Virus record (IMG/VR): IMGVR_UViG_3300025096_000093
Span: 1-28,093 of that record
Length of the DNA: 28,093 nucleotides
Reading direction: 5' to 3' (one strand)
From: a virus
Shown here: piece after piece, positions 10,771 through 19,933 of the stretch
How the letters are laid out: each line of letters opens with the position of its first letter
Numbering within the stretch: the first letter of the stretch is position 1
Program-made: the position numbers and the translations under genes
Notes under the pieces: generated by a model
Database searches by the model: none
What the model was told of the DNA's origin: nothing
Seen by the model: only the letters and a program-made list of their open reading frames with translations

Positions 10771-11399
10771 CTATTAAACTTTCTGACTTTTTTACCTATT
10801 TCGTATCCACCCCTAACCAGCAAGAGGCTATAAAGCTTTTAGAAGATGCGATGCCCCAGTCCCTACTTCAGGATGGCAGCGCTTGGGTCTTGAAGTATCG
10901 CGAAGCCGAACCCGTACCAGAGGTAGTCCCTTCTGCTATTCCTCAGCAAGGTCTAGACCTGTGCAAAAATTTTGAAGGATGTCGTCTGAAGCCCTACTTA
11001 GATGGTGTGGATGTCGCCACGATTGGCTGGGGCAATACGTTCTATGAGGACGGAACCCACGTACACATAACCGATCCAGCTATCACCCAAGAGAAAGCGG
11101 ATGACTTGTTCGCTAACATCGCTGAAAAAAACTTCTGGAACGTTATAAAGAGAACTGTCCCCTATTTTAACGAGATGAATGATAACCAAACAGGTGCATT
11201 ATTTAGCTTCGCATACAACCTTGGGGCCTACTTCTACGGTTCCGCAGGTTTCAACACTATTTCAACAGTTTTAAAAAACAAGGAATGGAACAAAGTACCT
11301 GATGTTTTTGACCTCTACTGCAATCCCGGCTCCTCAGTAGAAGTAGGACTGCGTAGGCGTCGTAAGGCTGAAGGTGATCTGTGGAACACTGCCCCTTGA
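10767..11399 (+). CDS. Endolysin, GH24 lysozyme
   Basis: 210 residues. The catalytic triad of the T4/P22 lysozyme family is visible with exact family spacing: E70 (KNFEGCRLKPY), D79 (LDGVD) and T85 (VATIGWGNT), that is E-8-D-5-T. The rest of the domain includes QTGALFSFAYNLGAYFYGSAG and the C-terminal GLRRRRKAEGDLW. About 60 residues precede the domain with no signal peptide, so a holin should be needed. It cuts peptidoglycan to release virions. Its ATG overlaps the sigma-factor stop (ATGA), which ties lysis to sigma-factor expression. No holin gene is recognised next to it. It is convergent with the tail-fibre gene. Confidence 0.93.
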   Translation: MTIKLSDFFTYFVSTPNQQEAIKLLEDAMPQSLLQDGSAWVLKYREAEPVPEVVPSAIPQQGLDLCKNFEGCRLKPYLDGVDVATIGWGNTFYEDGTHVHITDPAITQEKADDLFANIAEKNFWNVIKRTVPYFNEMNDNQTGALFSFAYNLGAYFYGSAGFNTISTVLKNKEWNKVPDVFDLYCNPGSSVEVGLRRRRKAEGDLWNTAP

Positions 11400-11451
11400 T
11401 CGGTATTATCAAGAAAGAGCTTAATTCATTTTATATCCCATTGCAAAACAT

Positions 11452-12975
11452 CTAGCTGTCATTATCCTTTAGTGATTTAACTTCTACCTCCAAAGCTTCA
11501 ATCCGTTCCATAGCTTCCTGCAGAGCCTTAACGGCTTTCAGCGTGATAATGGATGTCTTGATTGACTTTATGGTTTCTCCTGTTGGATTGTCGTCATCAT
11601 CTAAATCCTCCTCAGTTTTAACAAGGGACGGGAAGATCTCTTCTACCTCTTGTGCAATAAAGCCAAGCTGCTTTTCAGGGATATCCAGCTCAGGTTTGAA
11701 GTAGAAGTTACGTATCCTTAGAGCTTTAACGTCATCCCAAGCCGGAGTAGCGTCAGTGATATCTGTTTTAAGCTTGATATCAGAGATTTGACCATAGTTG
11801 CCTCCGTGGTTAGTTACATCACCATCAGCAGCAATCCTAAATCTATCTGTTTCATTCCTACGGCATTGCATGAAGTAGTTATCAGTACTTGAATGTCGGG
11901 AAGAAATACGCAACCAACTCTTCTCGCTATGATACAGAATCAAAGCGCGGTTCCCACTTGTCATGTAAGTACTATCTAAGTTCCTGCCAGCCATTATTGA
12001 TGTCGTATCGGTGTCATTGCCAGTATAGAATCTATTGTTGGAGTTAATAAACTCACACTTATCAAAAGTTACGCTATTTGTTCCAAGCTCTGAACCATTT
12101 GTTACATAGCCTGCACCATTAGTCAGTTGATTGTTATTGGTTATGTAGTTTGCATTAGTAGCGCCTATATACCCTAGGTCTCCTAATGTTAGGTCCCTAG
12201 TGGCAACAGTTCCGTTGCAATCAGTAACATGACCTGAACCATCTGTAGTTACATTAATATCAATATCATCAATAACTGTAGCCCCACTTAAATGTCCAGT
12301 GTTGATACTGAAGTCATCACTGTTGTAACTAGGGTGAGTATATTTATTAGCATCAGTATCACCTGTATAACCAAGTTGACCTAAGGTTAAGGTCCTCATG
12401 GTGTGAGATGTTATGACGCCTTCAGTCATAGTAAGCTTATCAACAACATCCGCTCCAGAAGTGTCAAGATTAGTACTGGTTCCTACAGTTGTGTTTCCGC
12501 TGCTTGTTACATAGCCTGCACCATTAGTCAGTTCATTATTATTAGTCGGAATCGTAGGTGCTCCCGTTAAATCGCTATAAGGTAGAGGACCAGAGAAAAG
12601 GTTTGCTGTAATCGTGCCATTCGCATTCATGCCTGTGGTTGTGGTATTTCCTTCATCGCAAACTGATTGCAGATCCTGCGCGGCTGGTGTTGCTGCCGTT
12701 AACTTTGCAGGCGTAACAATCGTTGTGTCATCCGTTCCCGTCGTTACTTGAGCGGTTGTCGCGATCTTGGCAATACCTTTTACGGTCTCGCTGGCATCGG
12801 GGGTGTTGACACTTCCCACTCCAGCGATCTGAACAATGTTGTCGCCTGAGTCTCGGATGTAAGCGGCTGGACTCCCTGCGTTGGCGTTGATCGCCAGCTC
12901 ACCAACCTCAATGTCTGTAGTGGTTGGTGCCTTGTTCAGCTCTACTGAGTTCTTCAGCTTTATGCGCGTTGCCAT
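11452..12975 (-). CDS. Tail fibre with S74 self-cleaving chaperone
   Basis: 507 residues. The N-terminus (MATRIKLKNSVELNKAPT) is the usual start of phage tail fibres and baseplate-attached proteins. The middle is glycine-, asparagine- and threonine-rich with repeats: NNNELTNGAGYVTSSG and NNNQLTNGAGYVTNGS, and LGQLGYTGDTDAN and LGDLGYIGATNAN. The C-terminal 110 residues are a peptidase S74 intramolecular chaperone (SDIKLKTDI at about 398, GFIAQEVEEIFPSLV, and a coiled-coil end). This domain helps the trimeric fibre fold, then cuts itself off just before the Ser of SDIKLK. It would contact the host surface. It is the last gene of the minus-strand late block. Confidence 0.9.
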   Translation of the reverse strand: MATRIKLKNSVELNKAPTTTDIEVGELAINANAGSPAAYIRDSGDNIVQIAGVGSVNTPDASETVKGIAKIATTAQVTTGTDDTTIVTPAKLTAATPAAQDLQSVCDEGNTTTTGMNANGTITANLFSGPLPYSDLTGAPTIPTNNNELTNGAGYVTSSGNTTVGTSTNLDTSGADVVDKLTMTEGVITSHTMRTLTLGQLGYTGDTDANKYTHPSYNSDDFSINTGHLSGATVIDDIDINVTTDGSGHVTDCNGTVATRDLTLGDLGYIGATNANYITNNNQLTNGAGYVTNGSELGTNSVTFDKCEFINSNNRFYTGNDTDTTSIMAGRNLDSTYMTSGNRALILYHSEKSWLRISSRHSSTDNYFMQCRRNETDRFRIAADGDVTNHGGNYGQISDIKLKTDITDATPAWDDVKALRIRNFYFKPELDIPEKQLGFIAQEVEEIFPSLVKTEEDLDDDDNPTGETIKSIKTSIITLKAVKALQEAMERIEALEVEVKSLKDNDS

Positions 12976-13044
12976 TTGCCAATACCGGCGAAGATCTACT
13001 CGACATACGCGAGCGTCTCCATCCTAGTTACGCCTAGCAAGGGC

Positions 13045-14589
13045 TCAGTAAGTACCCCCATCCAGGGTGTTCACGTTCTGCCACAGGGCATTAGAGCTAT
13101 AAACGAGAATATCGCCCGTCTGCGGCTGAGCGCCGAGCGAAACATCTAGCAACTCGCCCAATAGATTCGCCCCCGAACCGCCGCCGGCTGCCGTTTGGAT
13201 ACGCACCCAGCCCTCATCATCGCTAATGCACAAGCACCAGTCGCCCGCGACATAAACAACGTTAGGGGTGGCGTTGATATTGCTGCCCGCAGTATCAACA
13301 ACGACGTACAAACCACCAAGACCATCGGTTGCCGCAGGCAATGCGCCGCCAATTACCAATCCAGCCGTTATGCCCGCACTCGTCACACCCGTGACTTTGC
13401 CCGTGGAGGCGTTAATCGTTCCACCAAAGCGCAGGTTGTCGGCAGACAAGCGACCGAAACCCACATCTGCCCAAAACGTGGCACTCCACATGCGGAGCTG
13501 CGCTGTTGATGGCTGGAACCACAAGCAGCCTGCATAGAGCGTGGCGTCTTGAGTGCTGGGCGGAGCCTCTTGAATGAACGCAATCGAATAATCTTCGAGC
13601 TTCTTTCTTTCAATGCTGTGATCAGTAATACGCGCCGGTTCAAGAAATCCTGTCGTCAGCTGCTCTGCTGACAGATCAGGAATATCAGTATCATCTAAGA
13701 CCGTGCCAGATGTAACAACACCCTGACTATTAATCGTTACCTTGGTAAAGGTCCCGACCCCTGATTGGGTATCAAGGCTTAGGCTTCCACCCCCAGCGAT
13801 CGATAACCCCGTACCAACCATCACACCGCCCACCGTTGTGGTTGTCGCTATCGGCAAATCAGTTGGTCCGATGGGTTGATGGGCAGTAACCAAACCTTTG
13901 ACATCAACCTTGCAAACGCTGAACGTGCTGGTCTCAGTTACATCGTTATCAATTTCAAGCGTGTTGCCGTCCATCCGCAGACCATTGCCGGAGACAACAA
14001 CCGCACCTTTGGTAGTTCCGGCTGTAGGCAGATCCGTTCCGATAATTTGCCGATAATCGACAGCACCAGCGCCGCTAGTTGGGCCTGCAACAAATTCAGC
14101 CGCACCAGTACTCGCCTCAAAGGCAGTATTTAGAACAACGTCTCCATCCGTTTCCGCTGGCGAGATAACAACTGGCCCCGTACCACCAGCAATGTTTCCT
14201 AGGGCTGTGTCTCCTTGGAATCCAGTCCACGCTGAGCCGTTCCAGTAAAAGGCGTGATTAGTGGCGGTGTCGATGAAGACCTGACCCACAAAGGTGCCCG
14301 TGCCACCAGTGCTCCCAGCAATAGCGCTCGAATTATCAGCGAGTTTGTCGGCTGTTACTGAGTCATCAGCCAGCTCGGTAGTACCAATAGAGCCGGCAGG
14401 AATTGTGAGAGCAACGGATGAGGAGGGAATGCTTGACGCCGGGAACATCGACGCGATGCCGGTAGCCAATTGCAGAGCGGTCAAGCTCTTCGTTTCAGAT
14501 GCGCTTAGGTCTGCAACTGCAACCGGGTCAGTCTCCTGCAGCAACGACCCTGACAAGGGTGGCAGTTGACTAATTTTTAGGTCTGCCAT
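13045..14589 (-). CDS. Tail fibre / receptor-binding-like protein
   Basis: 514 residues. It begins MADLKISQLPPLSGSLLQET, the start typical of cyanophage structural fibre proteins. It is rich in G, T, S and A and lacks charged clusters, consistent with beta-helical shaft segments. Repeated phrases include GSIGTTELADDSVTADKLADNS and near-identical glycine-rich blocks. No S74 domain is seen, in contrast to the next gene. It lies between the minor tail protein at 14640 and the S74 fibre, separated from each by 50-70 bases. The likely role is adsorption. Exact function is inferred from position and composition. Confidence 0.75.
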   Translation of the reverse strand: MADLKISQLPPLSGSLLQETDPVAVADLSASETKSLTALQLATGIASMFPASSIPSSSVALTIPAGSIGTTELADDSVTADKLADNSSAIAGSTGGTGTFVGQVFIDTATNHAFYWNGSAWTGFQGDTALGNIAGGTGPVVISPAETDGDVVLNTAFEASTGAAEFVAGPTSGAGAVDYRQIIGTDLPTAGTTKGAVVVSGNGLRMDGNTLEIDNDVTETSTFSVCKVDVKGLVTAHQPIGPTDLPIATTTTVGGVMVGTGLSIAGGGSLSLDTQSGVGTFTKVTINSQGVVTSGTVLDDTDIPDLSAEQLTTGFLEPARITDHSIERKKLEDYSIAFIQEAPPSTQDATLYAGCLWFQPSTAQLRMWSATFWADVGFGRLSADNLRFGGTINASTGKVTGVTSAGITAGLVIGGALPAATDGLGGLYVVVDTAGSNINATPNVVYVAGDWCLCISDDEGWVRIQTAAGGGSGANLLGELLDVSLGAQPQTGDILVYSSNALWQNVNTLDGGTY

Positions 14590-14639
14590 GCTGCCATTAA
14601 AAAACTTTCTATCAGTCTATTAACCCTCGCTAAAACGGA

Positions 14640-15500
14640 TCAATCATCCTCTAATGCAATCAGCCTCAAATCTTCCTGGAGGACTGGATCTAGGTCTTCC
14701 TGCAAGAGGTAGCCCTCTGGTTTGCCAACCTTCATGCTGATAGCGCCGGAGGTCACAAAATTGATTCGCGTTCTGATCGGTTGGGTTGGCTCAAATGACA
14801 TCGCCACCCCAGTGACAATGCAGATGGGACATTCCCACCAGACGGCCTTAATGGGGTCAGTGAACAGATGGAACTTTCCAGCAAAATCTGAACCTTGCTG
14901 TAGGCGTATCACTAGCTCTGCAAAGTATTGACTTAGCTCACACTGCCCTATGCAATCGGTCTCGCATAGCCGCCTCTCATATTCCCAGAAACAATCAATT
15001 ACTCCCTGACCAGAGATCAAGCCAGAGGCATATTGCTTCTGAAACTCATCCCCAAGGCTGCTTAGGTCAATCGTGGCTCTGTTAGTCGTGAACTCATACG
15101 TCTGAATCTGACTGACGAATCGATACTTTGGATCGCCTGTTGTCACCAATATGACCTGGGATGTTATCGGCGCAATTAGCTGCAGGGCTTCAGATAGGTT
15201 GCCGTTTATTGCCTTCGTGAATGAATCAAAAAGTCTGATGCCACCAGCGTCGTCAATGTTGATATATCCAGTCCAGTCGGGGAACGTATGGCCAGCCACC
15301 AACTGAAGATTGCTTTTATCTTCCGTATAAATAGAAGCGCGATCCCCAGTTGTTAACGCCCCAGAAGCAAAATCAAATGAAAAGCGCTTAAGTGAAACGT
15401 TTACATCAGCAGCGTCCAGAACAGAAGACAGCGGGGCATTAAGACTTGACCGCGCAATCTCAACTGACCCGTTTGTGCCGAGGTAAACGCCTTTGCTCAC
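14640..15500 (-). CDS. Predicted minor tail protein (286 aa)
   Basis: I recognise no named family. The protein begins MSKGVYLGTNGSVEIARSSL and has a beta-rich body with a cysteine-containing segment (CETDCIGQCELSQYF, and ECPICIV) that could bind metal or form disulphides. Its C-terminus carries an internal acidic repeat (LLQEDLDPVLQEDL). It overlaps the next gene upstream by four bases, so they are co-translated. Position between the tip proteins and the fibres suggests a distal tail or fibre-attachment subunit. Confidence 0.7.
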   Translation of the reverse strand: MSKGVYLGTNGSVEIARSSLNAPLSSVLDAADVNVSLKRFSFDFASGALTTGDRASIYTEDKSNLQLVAGHTFPDWTGYINIDDAGGIRLFDSFTKAINGNLSEALQLIAPITSQVILVTTGDPKYRFVSQIQTYEFTTNRATIDLSSLGDEFQKQYASGLISGQGVIDCFWEYERRLCETDCIGQCELSQYFAELVIRLQQGSDFAGKFHLFTDPIKAVWWECPICIVTGVAMSFEPTQPIRTRINFVTSGAISMKVGKPEGYLLQEDLDPVLQEDLRLIALEDD

Positions 15501-15946
15501 AGCAAGACCTCAACCGGTGCTCCAACAAACTGAAACCCCACATCTGCGGAGAACACTGTACCTTGCGTCATCGTCATCGATGCTGTTGTGATCAACACCT
15601 CGCCTTCAATAAATCGCCCTTTGGTTGTTCCATCATTGACACGCAGTTTTATATCTACTTGGGCCGGTGCTTTTGCTACACCAGCCACAGCGTTTTTGGT
15701 CCGCCCCTGAACAACTGTTCTGATCAAATCGCTACAGCTTCCTCCAGAGCCAGGCAATTCCTGGTGATAAAACAGCGAGCAATTGCCTGCAGTAGTTCTG
15801 AGTCCATAAGTCACCGTGCCATCCGTCTGGCCCAGGGCTGTTGTGTCGAGGGTCGCAACCGTAGAACCAAAGCTCCAATTCTTGACCTGCCCAGCCCTCA
15901 CACCACCAATCCATAGCTCACCATTCGCACCGCTGTAATAAGCCAT
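15497..15946 (-). CDS. Predicted tail protein, tube-like (149 aa)
   Basis: No clear family. It starts MAYYSGANGELWIGGVRAGQ and continues VKNWSFGSTVATLDTTALGQ, which resembles the first strands of phage tail-tube-like beta-sandwich proteins. The body is beta-rich with short turns and few charged residues. It overlaps both neighbours by one to four bases in a tight run of tail-tip genes. It may be a distal tail or tip component rather than the main tube, which is encoded at 23443. Confidence 0.65.
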   Translation of the reverse strand: MAYYSGANGELWIGGVRAGQVKNWSFGSTVATLDTTALGQTDGTVTYGLRTTAGNCSLFYHQELPGSGGSCSDLIRTVVQGRTKNAVAGVAKAPAQVDIKLRVNDGTTKGRFIEGEVLITTASMTMTQGTVFSADVGFQFVGAPVEVLL

Positions 15947-16347
15947 CAGATCGTTACCGCTACAAGATCAATCACTATCGAAGATCTCCCTACATAGGTC
16001 GATTGTAACTGCGGCGGCCCAGAGTATCGCCACCGTGTGTCTGGCACCATCGCAGTTGTGTTCAGCTCTCCCGCGCTGCCTGTCCATCCGGCTTCAGTTG
16101 GGTTGCCTCTTGTCTTAAAACTCTCGAAAGTACCTTTGACAAGGTTGTAATGCGTCAGAAAAGCTTCAGCCTCGGTATCCGTAATGTTGTTGTAAACAAG
16201 CTGAAGTGTTGAAGAGAGCCGCTTGTTGCCATACAGAATCCTCACCTCTGCGCCGCTCTGCGCCGTGTAACGAGCTGAGGCGTAATCACCTGGCATATAG
16301 GTCCGCCCACTTGGGGCCGGGTAGCGCGGAAATAGAGTTGCACTCAT
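15946..16347 (-). CDS. Predicted minor tail protein (133 aa)
   Basis: No family named with confidence. The protein begins MSATLFPRYPAPSGRTYMPG, with the pattern LQLVYNNITDTEAEAFLTHYN and GTFESFKTRG. That pattern (a helix followed by a compact beta part) is seen in small phage tail proteins found next to the J-like tip protein. Its ATGA start overlaps the J-like stop. The likely place is the tail tip. Confidence 0.68.
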   Translation of the reverse strand: MSATLFPRYPAPSGRTYMPGDYASARYTAQSGAEVRILYGNKRLSSTLQLVYNNITDTEAEAFLTHYNLVKGTFESFKTRGNPTEAGWTGSAGELNTTAMVPDTRWRYSGPPQLQSTYVGRSSIVIDLVAVTI

Positions 16348-19300
16348 GTGATCACCTCAAAAAGATCCTGATCCAATACGTCCTCAACAATTTTAGAGAC
16401 TCCATTTTCGTTGACTGGGAAATGACTCGCAGTGATCTGCACAAGCCCATCCTCTCCAAGCGAGATTTCCTCAGCTAAATAAACGCCACATCGCACCGGG
16501 ATTGATCCGGCTTCCCCTGGCGTTCCCTGGTCAGGAATATTAAACAGCGCTCCAAAATAATTGGAGTCGGTCACCTTCCCTCTAGAGATAACAAGATTCG
16601 CCTCTGTTACATCATCCGCCCCTACTAAATACAAATAAGCGAAATACGTGCCATTGGCTGGTGGATTAACAGATAACAACTTTCCATCTGCTCTGATGAC
16701 TCCTGAATGAAGCGATGAATAGGGACTAGCGATGGAGTCATATCTGATGTAATCCCCCGGCTTAAGTGCCAAACCGTCAGGAAGAGTCTGGAATGTGATT
16801 GTGTGATCTACTCGTCTTCTAAGGCTTAACAGGTATCTGGCGGTCATAAATGCCTGCGATTCTCGCGTGCAAAATGTAGTCATGTCATAGTCTTCTTGAG
16901 GGGAGGGGAGCGCAGGTTCATCCCCCCAGGCGACCATGATTGTTTCGACTTCAGTTAATGAGTTTTTGATTGATTTTCTATACTTCATAACCGCACGAAA
17001 TTGCATTCGCTCTGTTTGAGGTAAAAAATCAAGGCTGTAACTTCCCTTAATAACAGTCGAGTCATTGAAGTATTGAGCGATAGGAACAGGGCTTGAAAGC
17101 ATACGGCCACTGTTATCTACCGGAACGCCAGGAACCATAGAGAACTTACCATTAGCAACCACAAAATTACATAGTAATAAAGGGGCTAATGAAGAAAAAT
17201 AATCTCGTATATTCACCCCATCAGAGATTGCGCCATCAAATCGCAGCCCGTTCTTGTCCAAGAACAATGCACTTTTCCTTAACCCGTCTTCATCAATCAA
17301 TCGCTCGCTGATTTCTAGCCCTAACCCCGAACCATCATGATGAATTGATAAAACGTACTTGACAATATCCGCCAGATTATTAGAAGGGCCTTTGCCACTT
17401 TGCAAGTATCTATCAATATCTATCCCGTCATACAACCATACCTGCAGTTGCCTAAAGCTTTGAACCTGATTCATGGACCTTAGCTTTAGACCAAACATGG
17501 CCATATCTGAATACTCTGGCAGGGTCTTATTATTCCTACTTTCGTTCACATATACAATCTCATGTTCTGGGGACGATTCGCAAGATGTTGTCACCTCGTC
17601 ATAGGCAAAAAACTCCTTAACCTGAGCGTTTGATTCAAATACCCGCCCACTGCGAGGGCGGTTGCCGCGGGGGTATGGTGCCTCGAACTCCTCCAATTCA
17701 AACAAATTTTTTATTTTGAATATGTCTGCATTGAATTTCAGCTGAAATGTACCGTAATGACTAGATTTTTGGGAAAGGCTCCTTCTCTTTGCAGAGGTGT
17801 TTAATGAGTAACAAATAGTTCTTGGCTCCTTGTAACGAGTCAAATTAGTATGATTGACAGGCGTAAATCTGAACTCATATTCCCCCAACTCTGGATGGTG
17901 GATTGTAATACTATTAAACACATCTGTTGGAGTGTTACCACGAACGCAGAAAAGAGCATCCTCGAATGTGTCGAAGCCGTCCAAATCATCATTCTTCGTG
18001 CTCCCTACAAGCTTGACACCTAGTACAAAGAATGAAGACCGCATCATGTAGCGGCTCTGACGCCCTGCGTTTAACTGCACTCTGTTTTTGTCGTATCTAT
18101 ACAACGTTCTGGGTTTGGGAATGTTGGAGAAAATACACAGGCCAGAAGCTCTTGACCACACTTGGCTTCTAATCCCTATTTCTGTCACCTCAGATGGCCG
18201 CGTGTTTTTGAACTGACCTAAATCAATCTTTGATAGACAAAACCATGCCGCCGGCTTGTTGAGTGGTTTGACACTATCTAGTCCGTCACCGTATAGAACT
18301 GGCCGTCTAAGGGCTATTGATCCAATGGCTGCAACCCTTCGAGATGAACCAACAAACCCTATACATTCCAATTTGTAGTCACGGGTTTTCCCTGGTTCCC
18401 ATACAGTATTTGGCCGCCTCGTTACTCGCAAAAGAGCCTGGTTCATAATAAACACCTCATTCAGCTGCATACCAGCTTCAGTTTTGTCTCGTATGGCAAT
18501 CACAGAGTGGTTTATATCCTCTGGAGTCACCTCTGACTTGTAGACAAATTGAGTATTACCCACCGTGAATTTTGTTCCAGAAATCCGATAGGTAAGCTCT
18601 GATCCAACTTTTATACTCGCTACACCCGGTTTGTCATAAGTTACATCATCTATTCTAATTACTCCACATTTTGGGCTATAAACTCGGCCAGTGCCGCCCA
18701 TCCCCTTTGCTCGGTGATCATATAGCTTCCCTGCAATCTTCCGCCTTTCGTTTTCTAGCCTGTGCTTGGGGTCCTCTTTTATTGTCCCTGCTTGCTCAGG
18801 GATAGAAACCACTCGCCAGTTGACCTTATACGCTCCACCATTAGGAATAGAAGCATAAACGCCGAACGAAGTGGTATTAGATGGTGTGCTGGCCATACAG
18901 AATCCGCCTTTAGCATCACCCGTAGTTGTTGGACACACAAATAGGCCATACTTATTCCTCGCTGATTCCGCCATTCCATAAATAATGTCCCTTGCTCCCA
19001 AACGATTTGAGCCCTTTTGCGCACTCCAAGACACCGCATAGTTTGTACTGTAAATGGTATCAATAGGCGTGCCGCCGATCATGCAACCCGCCAGATCTGG
19101 CGCCTTGCTAATGGTTGCATTGCCCAACGTCATCACCGCTTCCATTGTCTGAAAACTGTTATTGGCGAACATGCGGGACCAAACTAGTAACGGCTCAACC
19201 ATGATCCCGCCAGATGGGTCTTTGCCGTCTATGTACTGCCCAAAAATCAACGGGATTCGGCTGCCTAGTAATGCAACTTGTGGCGCTGAATCAAACCCAA

Positions 19301-19667
19301 CAGCACCGTTGAATCGCGTCCGCCCCTGCAGATCCCCCATGTTCTTCTGGGTGATCGGATCATCCTCATCCTTTCCTCTACTCTTTGGCATGACAGGCTT
19401 TGGAGCCAGCAGCATTGAAACGCCAGTTAATACGAGCCCAACCGCTATGCTGATGAGAATTGGGGTAATAAACGGGTCGCACCGAATATCTGGGATATGG
19501 GCGTAAGCCGCTGAGCGCTGCCGCCCTCTCGCTGTTACCTCAGATGCGAAATGTCGATATTCCTGCTCCGAAATGCCGAGAACTTCGATGAGTTGCCGTT
19601 CGTATGGCAAAAGAGGCTGGGTATATGTGAAGGGCCCAACCATTGAACTGATTTTCTGGTTTTGCAT
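16344..19667 (-). CDS. J-like tail tip / host-specificity protein
   Basis: About 1107 residues. The N-terminal segment PLLPYERQLIEVLGISEQEY, then AYAHIPDI and a hydrophobic helix (about residues 66-88, ITPILISIAVGLVLTGVSMLL), are the pattern of J-type central tail tip proteins in siphoviruses. The remainder is a long mix of beta domains. It would sit at the tail tip, contact the host and help with DNA entry. I chose ATG 19667 (GAGGG lies about 11 bases upstream). ATG 19721 and ATG 19643 are also possible. All three overlap the K-like gene by more than 100 bases, a larger overlap than its neighbours have. The C-terminus ends ILDQ-type just before the next gene. Confidence 0.85.
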   Translation of the reverse strand: MQNQKISSMVGPFTYTQPLLPYERQLIEVLGISEQEYRHFASEVTARGRQRSAAYAHIPDIRCDPFITPILISIAVGLVLTGVSMLLAPKPVMPKSRGKDEDDPITQKNMGDLQGRTRFNGAVGFDSAPQVALLGSRIPLIFGQYIDGKDPSGGIMVEPLLVWSRMFANNSFQTMEAVMTLGNATISKAPDLAGCMIGGTPIDTIYSTNYAVSWSAQKGSNRLGARDIIYGMAESARNKYGLFVCPTTTGDAKGGFCMASTPSNTTSFGVYASIPNGGAYKVNWRVVSIPEQAGTIKEDPKHRLENERRKIAGKLYDHRAKGMGGTGRVYSPKCGVIRIDDVTYDKPGVASIKVGSELTYRISGTKFTVGNTQFVYKSEVTPEDINHSVIAIRDKTEAGMQLNEVFIMNQALLRVTRRPNTVWEPGKTRDYKLECIGFVGSSRRVAAIGSIALRRPVLYGDGLDSVKPLNKPAAWFCLSKIDLGQFKNTRPSEVTEIGIRSQVWSRASGLCIFSNIPKPRTLYRYDKNRVQLNAGRQSRYMMRSSFFVLGVKLVGSTKNDDLDGFDTFEDALFCVRGNTPTDVFNSITIHHPELGEYEFRFTPVNHTNLTRYKEPRTICYSLNTSAKRRSLSQKSSHYGTFQLKFNADIFKIKNLFELEEFEAPYPRGNRPRSGRVFESNAQVKEFFAYDEVTTSCESSPEHEIVYVNESRNNKTLPEYSDMAMFGLKLRSMNQVQSFRQLQVWLYDGIDIDRYLQSGKGPSNNLADIVKYVLSIHHDGSGLGLEISERLIDEDGLRKSALFLDKNGLRFDGAISDGVNIRDYFSSLAPLLLCNFVVANGKFSMVPGVPVDNSGRMLSSPVPIAQYFNDSTVIKGSYSLDFLPQTERMQFRAVMKYRKSIKNSLTEVETIMVAWGDEPALPSPQEDYDMTTFCTRESQAFMTARYLLSLRRRVDHTITFQTLPDGLALKPGDYIRYDSIASPYSSLHSGVIRADGKLLSVNPPANGTYFAYLYLVGADDVTEANLVISRGKVTDSNYFGALFNIPDQGTPGEAGSIPVRCGVYLAEEISLGEDGLVQITASHFPVNENGVSKIVEDVLDQDLFEVIT

Positions 19668-19933
19668 ATCAATAAGAGCCCTCGATTCCATGTAACGGAA
19701 AACCCGAGCGGATCGGGGCAAACAACAACATCCCCATCGTAAGCAGGCGTATCAATACGCCTCCCCCAACGGATTAGATCCTTACCCCATTTGCGCGGAG
19801 GCATTTCATACCAATCTCGGTTCATTGGTGGTCGATCGATCCCTAAGCGATCCAGTGCGGTCAGAACCAAATGAATGCAGTCAGTTTTGCCGTACACATA
19901 AGGCGTTCCAATTAGATCTGCCAGGTCAGCCAT
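19535..19933 (-). CDS. K-like NlpC/P60-type tail protein
   Basis: 132 residues in the position of lambda K, between the L-like and J-like genes. The N-terminus has the NlpC/P60 pattern: TPYVYGKTDC with the nucleophile cysteine at residue 19, followed by a helix (IHLVLTALDRLG). The next motif, DGDVVV, is present. The histidine expected two to four residues before the final beta-strands is not obvious: the segment reads LGFSVTWNRG. If so, the peptidase may be inactive and structural only. Its start overlaps the L-like stop (TAATG). K-type proteins are thought to cut peptidoglycan during DNA entry. Confidence 0.72.
   Translation of the reverse strand: MADLADLIGTPYVYGKTDCIHLVLTALDRLGIDRPPMNRDWYEMPPRKWGKDLIRWGRRIDTPAYDGDVVVCPDPLGFSVTWNRGLLLICKTRKSVQWLGPSHIPSLFCHTNGNSSKFSAFRSRNIDISHLR

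Noticed and set aside
11400-11451. Terminator between convergent lysozyme and tail fibre genes
   Set aside because: No stable stem with T-run visible; only weak inverted bits.
13195-13537. Plus-strand ORFs inside the fibre and tail genes
   Set aside because: They are opposite-strand open frames of long minus-strand genes, with no start signals and odd composition.
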